NCBI GenBank assembly: GCA_023055355.1
Contig: JALJCS010000004.1
Location: 13,298,001 to 13,362,000, forward strand
Direction of reading: 5' to 3'
DNA length: 64,000 bases
Source: Agelaius tricolor
Lineage: Eukaryota; Chordata; Aves; Passeriformes; Icteridae
Position numbers and translations under genes: made by a program
Notes under the pieces: model-generated
Databases searched by the model: none
The model's input: only the letters and a program-made list of their open reading frames with translations
What the model was told of the DNA's origin: nothing
Shown here: piece after piece, positions 53,446-64,000 of the stretch
Layout: each line of letters begins with the position of its first letter
Numbering within the stretch: position 1 is the stretch's first letter

Positions 53446-53550
53446 GTTACACACAAAAGGGCAAGAGATTTATTGGTAAAGAAATTGGCTGTATCTAATG
53501 CAAATTCAGTGTAAAAACATATCACGTGCCCTTCCACCAGAGCCTGAACA

Positions 53551-53808
53551 ATGCAAATGGTTAAGGGTTGTAATCGCCTTGGGACATCAGAGCACTCTGT
53601 AGCTCTTCATGTGCAAGTTGTAGGCCAAGGGCTTGCTGAAGCTTTAACTGCAGTGCAAGCCATTCCAAAAGGGCTGCAGCAGCAAGGTCCTGGCCCATGT
53701 TATGGCTGTGGCAAGCAAGGACACATTAAAAGAGACTGTTATAAATCTAAAGCTCTCTATAAATGCTCCAGATATAAGAGAAGTGGTCATCACCCTAGCC
53801 AATGCTAG
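53551..53808 (+). pseudogene. endogenous retrovirus gag relic, nucleocapsid with one good and one damaged zinc knuckle
   Basis: The first CCHC knuckle is intact: CYGCGKQGHIKRDC at 53698-53739 (C-x2-C-x4-H-x4-C). The second, at 53764-53805, keeps the first Cys, the His and the last Cys but has Tyr in place of the second Cys. In the family these knuckles bind genomic RNA. The stop follows the second knuckle directly. It shares a frame with the capsid C-terminal part but is cut off from it by a stop. Confidence 0.88.
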
Positions 53809-54095
53809 TCAAAATATGTTGTCGACAGCAAGCCACTGCCAGGAAACCTCAAGCGAGCACGGGGCGGCCCCATGCGATGACAAAAATGCCCCAGCTGCCT
53901 ATGCCCACAACCACCGGAGGCCCAGCAGCATAGAGCTTCAGAACCTCATCCCAGAGCTACCAGCAACCTTGGAACCTTAGGAGCTAGAGCTCCTTGCTTT
54001 GATTAGAATGGACTATTGTGTAAAGTTTAATTATTCAAGCTGGAGTTTAACAAAAGATCAGTCAGCTCTGTGAGATGTTTCCCCTTACCACCCTG

Positions 54096-54364
54096 TCTAT
54101 ATTAATGAAAACCTTTGGTACAATAACACATCACCCACACCTTCATGGTCCAGCAACAGACCCCTGCAGTTGGCACCAGGGATGTTCTTCATTTGTGGGG
54201 ATAGGGCCTGGCCTGCCCTTCCATCACACATTAAAGGTGGACCATGTAGCCTGGGTGGACTTACTCTACTAACACCCAACATCACACTAATTCAGAATAG
54301 AGAAACTCAAGAAAAACGATTCATCCATCAATTTGAATCAGAATTGATTAAACTATTGAATTGA
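54096..54364 (+). pseudogene. endogenous retrovirus env relic, surface-subunit end
   Basis: A short frame contains FFICGDRAWPALPS and GGPCSLGGLTLLTPN, which resemble the conserved C-terminal part of avian retroviral surface glycoproteins, followed by a basic stretch ending KR that may be the relic of the cleavage site between surface and transmembrane subunits. It ends at a stop at 54362-54364. Only about 300 bp separate it from the nucleocapsid relic, so protease, polymerase and most of the surface subunit are missing. Confidence 0.6.
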
Positions 54365-54589
54365 TTAAACTATTAAATTGATTTAACTCAACTAAAGATG
54401 AGGTTATTTATTGGAACAAAGAAAAAAAAAGAGTTGCAGCATCCATATTGGCATATTGGGTTAATGCAGCAAAAGCACTAAAACAATTGGATAGTTTGGG
54501 GTGTTGGCTGAGTAAGCATACCAATGCTACGTCTCTTGCACTAAGTGGTCTGTTAACAGATGTCAGTAGTGTTAGGCATGCCACTCTAT

Positions 54590-54800
54590 ATAACAGGGTT
54601 GCTTTCTACTATAAAAGGTGACTTTCTGCTGCTGGCAAAAGGGCATGGTTGCCAAGACTTTGAAGGACTATGCTGCATGAATCTGTCTGACAATAGTGAG
54701 TCGATACACTGGAACACCTATTAAAGGAACTAACAACTATTAAAGGAAGGAATCAAGAAACTACAAGTGAAAAATGTTACAAACTGATTAAACGGACTGT
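54590..54800 (+). pseudogene. endogenous retrovirus env relic, transmembrane subunit with C-x6-CC
   Basis: In the same frame as the surface-subunit relic, CQDFEGLCC at 54650-54676 fits the C-x6-CC motif of transmembrane subunits that are disulfide-linked to the surface subunit (alpha-, gamma- and type-D-like envelopes). Several stops surround it. The motif is seen; the subunit call is inferred from motif plus position before the polypurine tract. Confidence 0.6.
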
Positions 54801-54960
54801 TTAAAGGTTGTGGCTTATCAGGTTGGTTGTTATCTCTGGTTAAGACGTGATTGTTAGTTCTTGTAATAGTTGTTGTGTTGATGTTATTACCACGTTTAGT
54901 GAGTTGTTTACAGAAGACTTTGCAAAAATCTTTGTAAGGAATTTTTATTAAATTCCCAAC

Positions 54961-54973
54961 AGAAAGGGGGAGA
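54961..54973 (+). other. polypurine tract
   Basis: AGAAAGGGGGAGA lies directly before the TG that opens the 3' LTR, where plus-strand DNA synthesis would start. Confidence 0.85.
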
Positions 54974-55547
54974 TGTGGGAGTTGGATTGGCAGGGACTGA
55001 CCGTGAATTTGCTTAGGCTGACTATGCAGAAGGTATCAACCTAAAAAAAAACCATGGGATGCAAAGTGCAGAAGAGAGAGAATGTCTAGACACAGTATGA
55101 AAAGTTGTGTGGGTACCATCAAGATAGATGCTGTTGTTGAGCTAAAGAGCCTGCCAGTTTAGGCATGACATAATATTATAGGTTGATTAAATATACAATT
55201 GAATAAGCTAAAGTAAAGTGCGTTAAGTAGCTTGTTAAGGGGTTTTGCGTAGAGGATTGTGGGATTGTTATGTTAATAAAGACTATGTCATAGTTTCATA
55301 TAAGGTAACATTGTTAGTGATTGGTAAGCTATGTTTCCATATAAGGTAGTAAAATTGTTGATTAGTTGGATAGGGCACAGAAGAACTATAGTCAAGGGTA
55401 TATATTAGCATGTCTTCTGCACTATCTTGTCTTCTGAGGTTGCCCTTCCTAAATTCAGTTATGTCTGATGCTCTAATAAATGAGCTTCTAATCAACCCTA
55501 AGTCGTTCCCGCCTTTTTCATTGCTGACGGTAGTTGGTGTCCCCACA
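54974..55547 (+). mobile_element. 3' LTR of the endogenous retrovirus, unlike the 5' LTR
   Basis: It begins TGTGGGAGTTGG right after the polypurine tract and ends at about CCCCACA. An inverted CCAAT box (55320), a TATA-like TATATATTA (55399) and AATAAA (55475-55480) are in LTR order. Comparison by eye with 51412-51881 finds no shared body, which is not what one integration event makes. The end could instead be 55551. Confidence 0.75.
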
Positions 55548-57023
55548 GACAGGCAACGTAAAGGGTTAATTGTCATCCCACAGCCGGAACAGGGGCAGCA
55601 GGAGCCAGGATTTCCTGATCAGTCAGCCCTTTGTGGCTCCCAGCTTCCTACTGCATCCCAAGCAGCTCTGAAGACTGTGTCTGAATATGCAGCAATGTAA
55701 TCAGACACTCAGGTGCTCAGGTAGGAAGAATGCTGTGACAAGGTATAACCACAGGAAAGTCATGTGGGGAAACAATTCTCAAATTAAGATCAGGTACAAG
55801 AATCTTCTACCAAGGGTCCTAGTATTGAAAAAGCCAAACTGGCCAGGGCTCTGGCTAGGAAGTAGTGATGGCTGGACAGTGTTTACACTCTTAACCATGG
55901 GTCCACACAAAGAGTAGACATAAGTCCAACCTCCTTGTGTTCAAGCAGGGACCAGTTTGTGAGGAATACAGCCTGGGTACCACCATAGTGTACCAAAGCA
56001 AGTGCCTGGCACAGTACAAGGGCCAACACTTGCTCCTCTTCTGAGCCAGTACTAAGCTGATGTTCGTGACACTACTGAAGCCAACAGCAAAGCTGTTTTG
56101 GGCTGGAGCACTAATGCCTGCAATATAGCAAACATGTAAGCACATGCATAACTATAAAGAAAGAGTTGGGAGGGACTGACTCCATGCTGGAAGTCAGCAG
56201 TGTCAGATCATACATAGCTACAAAGCCCAGACACAGCTAGGAATGAGACCTATACAGGGTATTGCAACAAGAGAGGCACTACCCAGCAAAGAAGTGGAGT
56301 GGGAGACAAACTAGGATGGGAACAGCATGAAAGAGGAAAAATAAACACCATGGCTCTGGCATGGAGACAAACTAATCTTTCCATACTCCTGAAGTTGCAC
56401 AGAACTTGGAACAAGAGAGAGAGATTGAGAAGGCAGTAAAGTATTTCACAGATTGTGTACACATCATTGTGTACTGAACAAAAATGATACTTTTATGATT
56501 TGGCAATATGGGCAGGCAGCCTGAGCTGAGCATGAACAGAGAGATTTGGCAGGTAAAATAAGAGAGTCATAAACCAAGAGTCTTTGGAACAAAAGCCCAA
56601 AGAAAAAGAGCCCCTTGACAGGCACTCTTGGCTGTTGTATGTGGGTTTTGTTTGGTTTTTTTTTCATTTTTACTGTTTTCACAAGGAGAAGAGAGTTGCT
56701 AATTTGGGTTTGTCTGTACTTTGCAGTTACTGAGCATTGTGCCCAGGGAGACAAGAATAAACTGTTCCAGACCTTCACCTGCATACATACACCATCAAGG
56801 CCTTGCTCAATAGAATGGATCAAAACAGGGACCTAGCCAGTAACAATGTATGGTTTGAAAGTGGCTCGGGAGTCTGCCTTACCACCAGAAGAATAATTTT
56901 GGATGTGAAAGAAAAATCAAACCCTATGCAGAAACAAACTGAAAACACTGAACTTGCTTTTCTGCTAAGTAAATAATTTCTCTGTGATTCTGCTGTAAGA
57001 AAAAAAGCATCTCCCTAGCTCCC
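55548..57023. other. intron, no gene recognised
   Basis: Flanking intronic DNA between the retrovirus and a CR1 element. No 6-bp target duplication matching the left flank of the retrovirus was found. Confidence 0.55.
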
Positions 57024-57830
57024 TAGATGACATCCAGAGGGTCCTGGACAAACTTGACAAGTGGGTCCATGGGAATCTCATGCAGTTTAACAAGACTAAG
57101 TGCAAGGTGCTGCATCTGGGCCAGGACCATCCCCAGAATCAGCACAGGCTGGGGGTGAGCAGATGGAGAGCAGCCCTGTGAGAAGGACTTGGGGGTGCTG
57201 CTGGGTGAGAGGCTGGACATGACCCAGCCATGGGCACTCCCAGCCCAGAGAGCCAAACGTGTCCTGGGCTGCATCCAGAGCAGCGTGGGCAGCAGGGGAG
57301 GGAGGGGATTCTGCCCCTCTGCTCTGCTCTGGGGAGAGCCCACCTGGAACCCTGCATCCAGCTCTGGGGTCCCAGCACCATGGATGTGTTGGAGTACATC
57401 CAGAGCAGGCCACCAAGATGGATTAGAAGAAAGGAGCACCTCTCCTACAGCAAAAGGCCGAGACAATTGGGATTGTTCAGCCTGGAAAAGAGAAGGCTTT
57501 GGGGTGACCTATAATGCACCTTCCAGTATGGGAAGGAAGCCTACAAGAAAGACTTTTTACAAGGGACAAGGGGGAATGGCTTCAGAGTGAAGGAGAGTGG
57601 GTTCAGACTAGATATTAGGAAGAAATTCTTTACTGTGAGAGTGGTAAGGCACTGGCACAGATTGCCCAGAGAAGCTGTGGATGCCCCATCCCTGGAAGTG
57701 TTTGAGACCAAGTTGGATGGGGCTCTGAGCAACCTGGTCTTAGTGAAGAGTGTCCCTGCCCATGGTGGAGGGGACGGAACTAAGTGATCTTTGAGGTCCC
57801 TTCTAGGTCAGACCATTCTGTGATTCTATA
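57024..57830 (+). mobile_element. CR1 LINE, 3' part, comparatively well preserved
   Basis: About 800 bp of CR1 from CTAGATGACATCCAGAGGGT to the 3' end TTCTGTGATTCTAT. It includes AAGTGCAAGGTGCTGCATCT, CAGCCTGGAAAAGAGAAGGC and GGAAGAAATTCTTTACTGTG. The last open part (57587-57787) reads DIRKKFFTVRVVRHWHRLP, the C-terminal end of CR1 ORF2. It is 5' truncated and so cannot move by itself. The copy is closer to a typical CR1 than the one at 5.7 kb, suggesting it is younger. Antisense to TRABD2A, about 2.2 kb past its exon donor. Confidence 0.93.
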
Positions 57831-60021
57831 TTTCTTGTACAGTGTTAGACTATTCCTTATGGGTTCCACTTTCCCCAACAGAAATTTCTAAGTCACGTCT
57901 GTGTGTTTGCACAGAAGTGGCCCAATACAGGGGGTTTCCAAACAGCAGCACACTAAAGAAAGTATTTTCCAAAGAGCCTAGTTCAAACTCTTTGTTTAGT
58001 TTCTATTAAACACATAATTAACTCTACTGTCTGAAAAAACTGACAAGAAAGCTCTGAAATCAAAGACTTACACAAATTGCCAACTATGAAAGTTCACAAG
58101 TCAGTTTCTGAAACAGCCATGAAATTGGCTTAGAAGCACAAAAATCATCTGCCTCTGGTATTCCTTTTCCTTGAGCTGCCTGTATTGGAAATCTAGTAGT
58201 GGGTAGCAGTGGAGGTATGAATTTGCAGTGCAGTAGCTGCTCCAGACCTGCTCCCTCAAGGGATAGTGTGCTCCTTCCCTGGGAAGTAAGCAGGGAGGGA
58301 AGGAGGTGCAGCCTTCATGATGCAAATGCACACCTCCACTCACCATGGGGCAACCAAAGGGTATGATTTTCCCAACTAGAGGCTAGATTCTCCTGCAAAT
58401 TTTGTCTCTCTGGCCTTCTCAGAAGGCTGGGCAATTTTGGATGTTGTTGTGTCCCTTGCCCATGCAGCTTCTTGGATCACTTGGTATTTATCCCATCTGC
58501 TAAACAACAAAAAAACACCTGCTCTTTGAAGAAAGCTGTGAAGGCCTAAGAGTCAACATTTACATGAGCTTAGCAGGGATATGATTTGCAGTCAATATAT
58601 CTCAGTCTCCCTACTACTTTCTTACAAGGCAGTGGATAAAAATGCCCTCGCCCCCACTTCTATCATGATAAACTGTAGGGGCAATGCCAGCAAAAGAAAA
58701 ACATGGGCAATAATGCTTATAAATCCTCAGCCAGGTAAGAGCTGGAAAAGGAGGGACTTCCCAGCCTATTCCCAGGTTAGCTGCAAGGAAGCAGCAACAT
58801 CATAAGGATTCAAAGCACCTTGTTAAGCAAAAGACTGGAGATGCAAATGAGGTTGCCCAGCTCCAGACAATGGAAAAGAGAAGTGCAGAAGGCCTTCCTG
58901 CAGTTAAGGACTGCTCAAGTGATGCAGCCTGGGCTGTTGTGCTATTCCCTGCACCATGGTCCCCACACCAATGCTGTCTGGGGTAGCAGCTCTTCAGACA
59001 TATGTCCTGGGCTGCTGTCCCTGCCCTTGCTGTGCTGCACTCACCTTCTGCTCTTTCCCTTCCAAACCGTGCATCAGTGACAGCAGAGGCTTCAGGATGC
59101 AGGGGAGAAAGGTCAGGCATCTAACTCCCCAGCCCTAAAGGTCCTCCCATCTTGTGCTACTAGGGCATATTGCAAAATGCAAGTCTTGAGTATTCCTAAG
59201 CAAATGCCACTCAACTCCCCAAACTAGCACCACCCTGCAGCAAAGGTACCCCACATCTGAGAGCAATGTTATGCCTGTGATCCCACTGGGCAGAGACAAC
59301 AGCAGACACCATTGCTTGGTGTATTTGGTTCAGAAAGGAGCACCTCATCCAACACATGGACAACACAGAGGTCATTCTGCTGCATGAACAGCAGTGCTGA
59401 ATTCCAACAGGTTTGCAAACACAAAGGCATTTGCACCAGGGCCTATACTAGTCTGTGCTGTGCTGACCCTTGCCTGGTAAAAAAGGAAGGGAAAAAAAAC
59501 CCCAACAAACAAAAAATACTTTTCTCATTGCAAATGATGGGGCCCTACTTCTGAGGGCATCAAAATATTCACTGTGATGCTTTCCAACCAGCAATTACTA
59601 CTCAGCACTACTCACAGCACCCCTGCTTTCCCCAAGTAATCACTTCTTTCTTTTAAACTTGCTATTACAAAAACAAGTTTGGAGACTGAGCCCCAGCCTG
59701 TCCTGAGCTCCTGCAGGTCAGCCCAGTCAGAGTTAGAGACCACACATCCAAAGGGGTCCAGTGTCTCTGAGGGTAGAAAATGCCCAAGGAAGAGAACAGG
59801 TTGCCCAAGGAAGAGAGTAGGCCAGGCCTGGATGAATTCAGCTCTGGCTTGATCCTGTGCTAGCAAATTCTGCTGAGGATGCAGGCAAAGGCACGGGCTG
59901 CAGGGAGCAGACACAAGTCTCTGGGTAGAAAGCACTTACCCCGCACCCCAGCCCACGCTGTTTCTGCTGTGATATCTAGCTCAGAAGCTAGCCTGGCACC
60001 CTGCACACCACTCCACCTCAC
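57831..60021. other. intron, no gene recognised
   Basis: Intronic sequence up to the donor GTGAGG at 60021. The minus frame stays open past the donor to 59860, but the residues beyond it do not fit the TIKI family. Confidence 0.65.
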
Positions 60022-60582
60022 CTGGGAGAAGTTCAGCCCATTGAGCGGGTGGCACTGCTCTTCTACTTTCTCCACAGCACCTGTTTGCTTCCTCAGCCGC
60101 TCCGCTTCCTGGGCCAGGAACAGGTCCAGGACAGGCACGCCTCGTGACTTGATGTCTACCTCTGTCAGGGAGTTCACCATCAGCATCACCCACACTGGCC
60201 TCTTCTGCTCCCAGTTGCCAGCAATGGCATTGAAGAGGTAGTCTGCATACAGCCCTTTGCCCCGTTGGTCTGGGGTCATCCAGGACGGCATCATGAGCTT
60301 GACATACTCCAGATGCCGCTTCAGCCGGCGGTAGAGGTCTCGGGGCAGCACATCTTGGAGGTTCTTCCCCTGTGGCAGGAGTTGGCAGCTGGTGAGAGCT
60401 GAGATGGTGTAGGGGTCAGTGAGATCCAGCTCAAAGTACACAATGTGGCTCTGCTGGAAGGCTTTCTTGGAGTTCTCTGGGATAAAATCCCAGACACGCG
60501 TGTATGGGACATGGATGGTGCCAAAGAAATAAGATGGGGGATCTCTCTTGATTGTCCACAGGAAGGAGTTCAGCTCATTTTG
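60022..60582 (-). CDS. TRABD2A: TRABD2A (TIKI1) internal exon, probably exon 2; first GxxH motif
   Basis: This 561-bp exon encodes 187 residues, starting QNELNSFLW and ending GLNFSQ, open throughout and in phase 0 at both ends. The acceptor is a pyrimidine-rich tract ending CAG just before 60582; the donor is CAG/GTGAGG at 60021. The reading matches the TIKI family (TraB/GumN-like metalloproteases), which cleave the N-terminus of Wnt proteins at the cell surface or in the secretory path. Residues 21-24 are GTIH (60511-60522), the first of the two GxxH motifs thought to bind metal. [31 protein letters not shown] and [18 protein letters not shown] also fit. NFS at the end is a potential N-glycosylation site. 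The wording, with the next two exons, favours TRABD2A over its paralog TRABD2B. The signal-peptide exon is not in the window. The codons upstream of the GTG at 60441 belong to this exon, so that GTG is not a start. Confidence 0.96.
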
Positions 60583-61131
60583 CTGGGAGAGAGGGAGACA
60601 CAGCTGAGTAAGTACACAGGTTTACGCCAGGCCACTGCAGCATAGGGCTTAAGGAAAACATGGTGCCAAGCCAGCAGGTCACCTGGCTCAGCAGCTGGCC
60701 AGCATGGACTTTTCCTAAAGTGACTTTGCTCACATAAAGTCCTCTTTGACCATTGTTTTTCTCAGGTCCTGAGGTAAAAATTCAATTTTCATGAAATAAA
60801 AACATAAGAATATTGGCCTGGGCTTTCTCCTCCTGAAGGGTAACACTGAGTCTTCTCAACAGTAGTATCACCTGATACATCATCGGGGTATCTACCAAAA
60901 GCAGCAGCAGAGCACAGCCCTAGCACACCATGATTCAGGCACAACACTTACCCAACTTCTGCCTTTCATCAAGTCAAAAATTGGCACCACTTGCTGTAGC
61001 AAAGCAGGATAGCAGGATTTCTATCACTTTCATCTCTCACTTCAGCACAGCAAGGCACCTTTCATCAAAGAAACTGCTGTGATGCTTAGTCAGAAGGTGG
61101 TGCAGCATCATGGGTGAATTTCCCATTTGAC
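60583..61131. other. intron upstream of the 187-residue TRABD2A exon
   Basis: Short intronic stretch between the exon acceptor and an LTR. No exon encoding a signal peptide is seen here. Confidence 0.7.
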
Positions 61132-61716
61132 TGTGCTGGTTTTGGTTGGGGTGGAGTTCATTTTCTTCACAGTGGCTGGTATGGGGCTGAGTTTTGGATT
61201 TGTGCTGAAAATAGTGCTGATACTATAGAGATGTTTTTGTTAATGCTGAGTAGTGCTTGCACAGAGCCAAGGCCTTTTCTCCCTGTCAAATGACTGTGAG
61301 CATGCATGCTGAGAGTGCAAAAGATATTGGGAGGGGATATAGCCAGGAGAGCTGACCCTAACTGACCAAAGCAATATTCCATACCATATGGCATCACACT
61401 CAGCACAAAAAGCCAGGGAGGTGGGGGAAGAGGAGAGAGGACATTCAGAATGATGGGGCTTGTCTTCTCAAGTCACTGCTATGTGTGATGGAGCCTGCTT
61501 TCCTGGGGATGGCTGAACACCTGCCTGCCCTGGGAAGTGGTGGATGAATGTCTTGTTTTGCTTTGCTTGTGTGCATGACTTTTGCTTTAGCTATTAAGTT
61601 GTCATTATCTGAACCCAACAATTCACCCTTCCAGTGCTCTCTTGCAACCTCTCTTGCATGGAATGGGAATTTAATGAGTGTGGTGCTTGGTTGACAGCTG
61701 GGATTATAACACAACA
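61132..61716 (+). mobile_element. solo LTR of an endogenous retrovirus, copy 2
   Basis: Begins TGTGCTGGTTTTGGTTGGGG and ends near ATAACACAACA. It is the same family as 30053-30624, in the same orientation, with shared blocks such as ATTTGTGCTG, AGAGATGTTTTTGTTA, AACTGACCAAAG and GAACACCTGCC. No viral genes adjoin it. The flanking bases (TTGAC before, GCAAG after) do not match, so no target duplication is supported at the edges chosen. It starts 549 bp from the TRABD2A exon acceptor and is antisense to the gene. Confidence 0.87.
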
Positions 61717-62654
61717 GCAAGACACCAAGAAAATGAATAACACAAAACACAGCTGGCAGGCAGACCTGCTGGAACAGGCAGAAATAAAATTTTGCTCATG
61801 GCAGACAGACACCCAGTAAAGACCTCTAATGGCCCGGTACTCTTTCTTGAGTAGCAGAGAAGAGCATGAAATACCTTGGAAAAGAAATGAAAAAAAATTT
61901 ATGCAAGCCAAACTTGGCCCGTGGTTTCAGGGTATCCACTTGTAAACACAGAGGATAAAAAAACCCCATCTTTTTTAAAATTAGCTTTTAAACCCTTTTA
62001 AAACTCACAGCCATCAGGAAGTCAGAATCAGATTTAAATTTGTTCTTTTGGAAAATACACCTCACAGCATCACCTGAGATACCTCAATACAGGGTTGTGG
62101 TGTTCCCACGGGACAGAAGAGCAGATAGGACAACACAGATCCTGCTTGAATTTGAATCCTTTCAATTCACTTTACACCAGCAGCAGGCACAGCCTTCATC
62201 ACCCACAGCACCTCACTGGTGCCACAGTACTCACTGGAACAATGGATACAAGTGGTGTCTGTCGGCACAGACAGGAAGAGGGAGCCTTTGCATGTCTAAG
62301 TAAGAGAACAGGCTTCCAGATGCACTCAAACATCTGGTCAGTCTTGAGCCAGCAGATAACTCTAACCTCAGCACTGGGGCTAACTGTGCATGTGTGCTGA
62401 TCTAAGAAGCCTGCCTGACTGCCAAAAGCAGAACAGGCTGCTTGCAGGAATTTACTGGAAGCACATTGCCTATAAACTTCTGACACTAAAGACTCAGGGT
62501 CAGAAAGGTTAATCTTAAAGACTGCTCTGCAATGGCTCATCCCAGACAACCTTCTCCAGCAGCTCTGTACATCAGAACCAGGCCACAGATCAGGCAGCAC
62601 TTCAGCAAAGTGCTACCACCAGTCCTCTTCACCTGCATGGACTATGCAATATAG
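61717..62654. other. intron, no gene recognised
   Basis: Ordinary intronic sequence. Confidence 0.6.
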
Positions 62655-62780
62655 AATATCCTGAGCTGAAAGGGACACACAGGCATCATTGAAGTTCAAC
62701 TCCTGGAGCTGCATGGGAGAGCCCCAAGAACTGCACCATGTGCCCAAGAACATTGTACAAACCAAATATATTCCAAAGGG
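62655..62780 (-). mobile_element. CR1 LINE 3' fragment, diverged
   Basis: The plus strand reads AGAATATCCTGAGCTGAAAG, then CATCATTGAAGTTCAACTCC and AAGAACTGCACCATGTGCCC, which fits a CR1 3' region read backwards. It is of a different subtype from the fragments at 31.5 and 40.9 kb. Confidence 0.75.
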
Positions 62781-64000
62781 CTTTTCAGACTGTTCTGCAG
62801 CATATCAAGAGTCTGAAGGATACTTCAGATCCTGGCAACTCCATCCTACAACTCCAAATCCTACAGAACAGTCCTGGAATGCACACCTGAATTACAGACC
62901 ACAAAAACTCTCCTCAAGACCATAGGAAGAAGGGTTAAGAAACAGGAAGAGCCCCAGGGGGTACCAAAGATACAGTACAACAGGTGAATAAAAATCTAAC
63001 ATAGATCAGGGAAGAATACAGAAGAATGAATATGCAAAGTAAAACAAAAGGGGAAATGAGAGAGAATTCTCCCCCAACGTTGTCAGAAGGGGAAAATGAA
63101 AGGGCATGCCACTGGTGAGAAATGAACTGGAAGTAGTGGTCAGGCAGCAAGGAGGAAGGACCAGAAGTGCTGCTTTCTATCTACAGCAAGTATAAAGACA
63201 GAGGAGGCACCTGGCACAGGCATGAGGTTAGGAGGTCAATAATTCTTCTCTTCGCACAGGTCTGATCGTGTAGGTGGGAGTGCACAAAACCAGCCACAAC
63301 TGCAAGGAATCCTACAGAACAAGCGGTCACCTGCCAGCTTTTCAGCTCCTCAATAAATCCAGCCAGAACGCTCAAGCCCAGATGACTGGTACCAGATTTC
63401 AACACGATCATTAGCACTACTCTGAACTACTGCACACAGCCCAGCTAGAAAGGCTTTTGGCATTATACTCTTTTTTTTTTATTTCCTTATGCCCACAACT
63501 TTCATAATTGGATACTGAAAGCAGGGTAATACTGCCTGGTACCAGTCATACCTCTGAAGAAATAAAACAGGCCATCAGGCACAGAGTACATGAAGTCTTC
63601 CTTTAAAGAGCCTGTAGCACAGGCAGAAGGAAAGCAGGTTGAGACACAGCAAAAATTTTCACACAGTTCTCGAGACCCTGACATTACAAAGCAAAGCAGC
63701 TGAGCACTCTTGCTGGCACTTGCATGTCAAAACGAGTAGTCATGAACTTGAAAAATCACACTAAGCACCACTCAGATCTCCACAGAAAGCTTGGAGCCAG
63801 CATGAGAGGACAGAAAACCTCAGTGTCCCACCACTGGTGGGAAGCTCCCCAGACCCTGCAGAATCAGTTTCTGAGCACCAGCAGTTTGTCATCATCAAGT
63901 GATGGTATACAGGGAGCTCCCAAAGTTCACTCTCCCTCTCAAAGGTGGCACTGCAGCTGCTCCAGACAGGCTAGTGCCTCACACTCCTTTGGCATCTCCT
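62781..64000. other. intron, no gene recognised
   Basis: Intronic sequence to the right edge. The first TRABD2A exon was looked for on the minus strand and not found. Confidence 0.6.

Noticed and set aside
51438..55553. GACAGG as a target-site duplication of the retrovirus (51438-51443 and 55548-55553)
   Set aside because: On the left it is not followed by TG, and it would start the LTR in the wrong place; taken as coincidence.
60022..60582. TRABD2B (TIKI2) as the identity of the host gene
   Set aside because: Segments in all three exons (such as [27 protein letters not shown] and [11 protein letters not shown]) fit TIKI1 better; a database comparison would settle it.

Overview
This is vertebrate nuclear DNA, almost certainly from a bird and probably a passerine. 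The evidence is one gene with short exons and very long introns, many fragments of the CR1 LINE family, a SINE made of a tRNA-Ile-like head joined to a CR1 tail (the TguSINE1 type), two related solo LTRs of a kind common in songbird genomes, and a decayed endogenous retrovirus. I see no bacterial genes, operons or CRISPR arrays.

The only host protein-coding gene I can support is on the minus strand. Three internal exons (60022-60582, 13169-13315, 10841-11015) have proper GT-AG splice sites and compatible phases. They encode a TIKI-family protein, best matched to TRABD2A (TIKI1), a membrane-anchored metalloprotease that inactivates Wnt ligands. The first exon (signal peptide) lies beyond the right edge and the last exons (second GxxH motif, C-terminal tail, membrane anchor) lie beyond the left edge. 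The intron between 13.3 and 60.0 kb is 46.7 kb long and holds most of the window.

Layout: 1-10.8 kb is the intron after the third visible exon, with a long diverged CR1 at about 5.7-7.06 kb. The exons at 10.84-13.3 kb are separated by a 2.15-kb intron. From 13.3 to 60.0 kb, the big intron holds a solo LTR at 30.05 kb, CR1 pieces at 31.5, 40.9, 49.0 and 57.0 kb, a solo LTR with a perfect 5-bp target duplication at 35.65-36.18 kb, a CA microsatellite at 42.3 kb, the tRNA-Ile/CR1 SINE at 45.6 kb, and an endogenous retrovirus at 51.4-55.55 kb. The exon at 60.0-60.6 kb follows. The tail of the window holds a second copy of the 30-kb LTR at 61.1-61.7 kb and a last CR1 fragment at 62.65 kb.

The most notable observations are: (1) the retrovirus is a mosaic, with a gag relic behind a lysine-tRNA-type primer site, no recognisable protease or polymerase, an envelope relic with a C-x6-CC motif, and two LTRs that do not resemble each other; (2) a 43-bp fold-back hairpin inside a CR1 fragment looks like a template-switch mutation; (3) all four LTR elements lie antisense to the host gene; (4) a possible unrecognised minus-strand exon near 18.2-18.4 kb. 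I found no convincing new molecular system. Most of the window is ordinary intron sequence that I cannot assign to anything.
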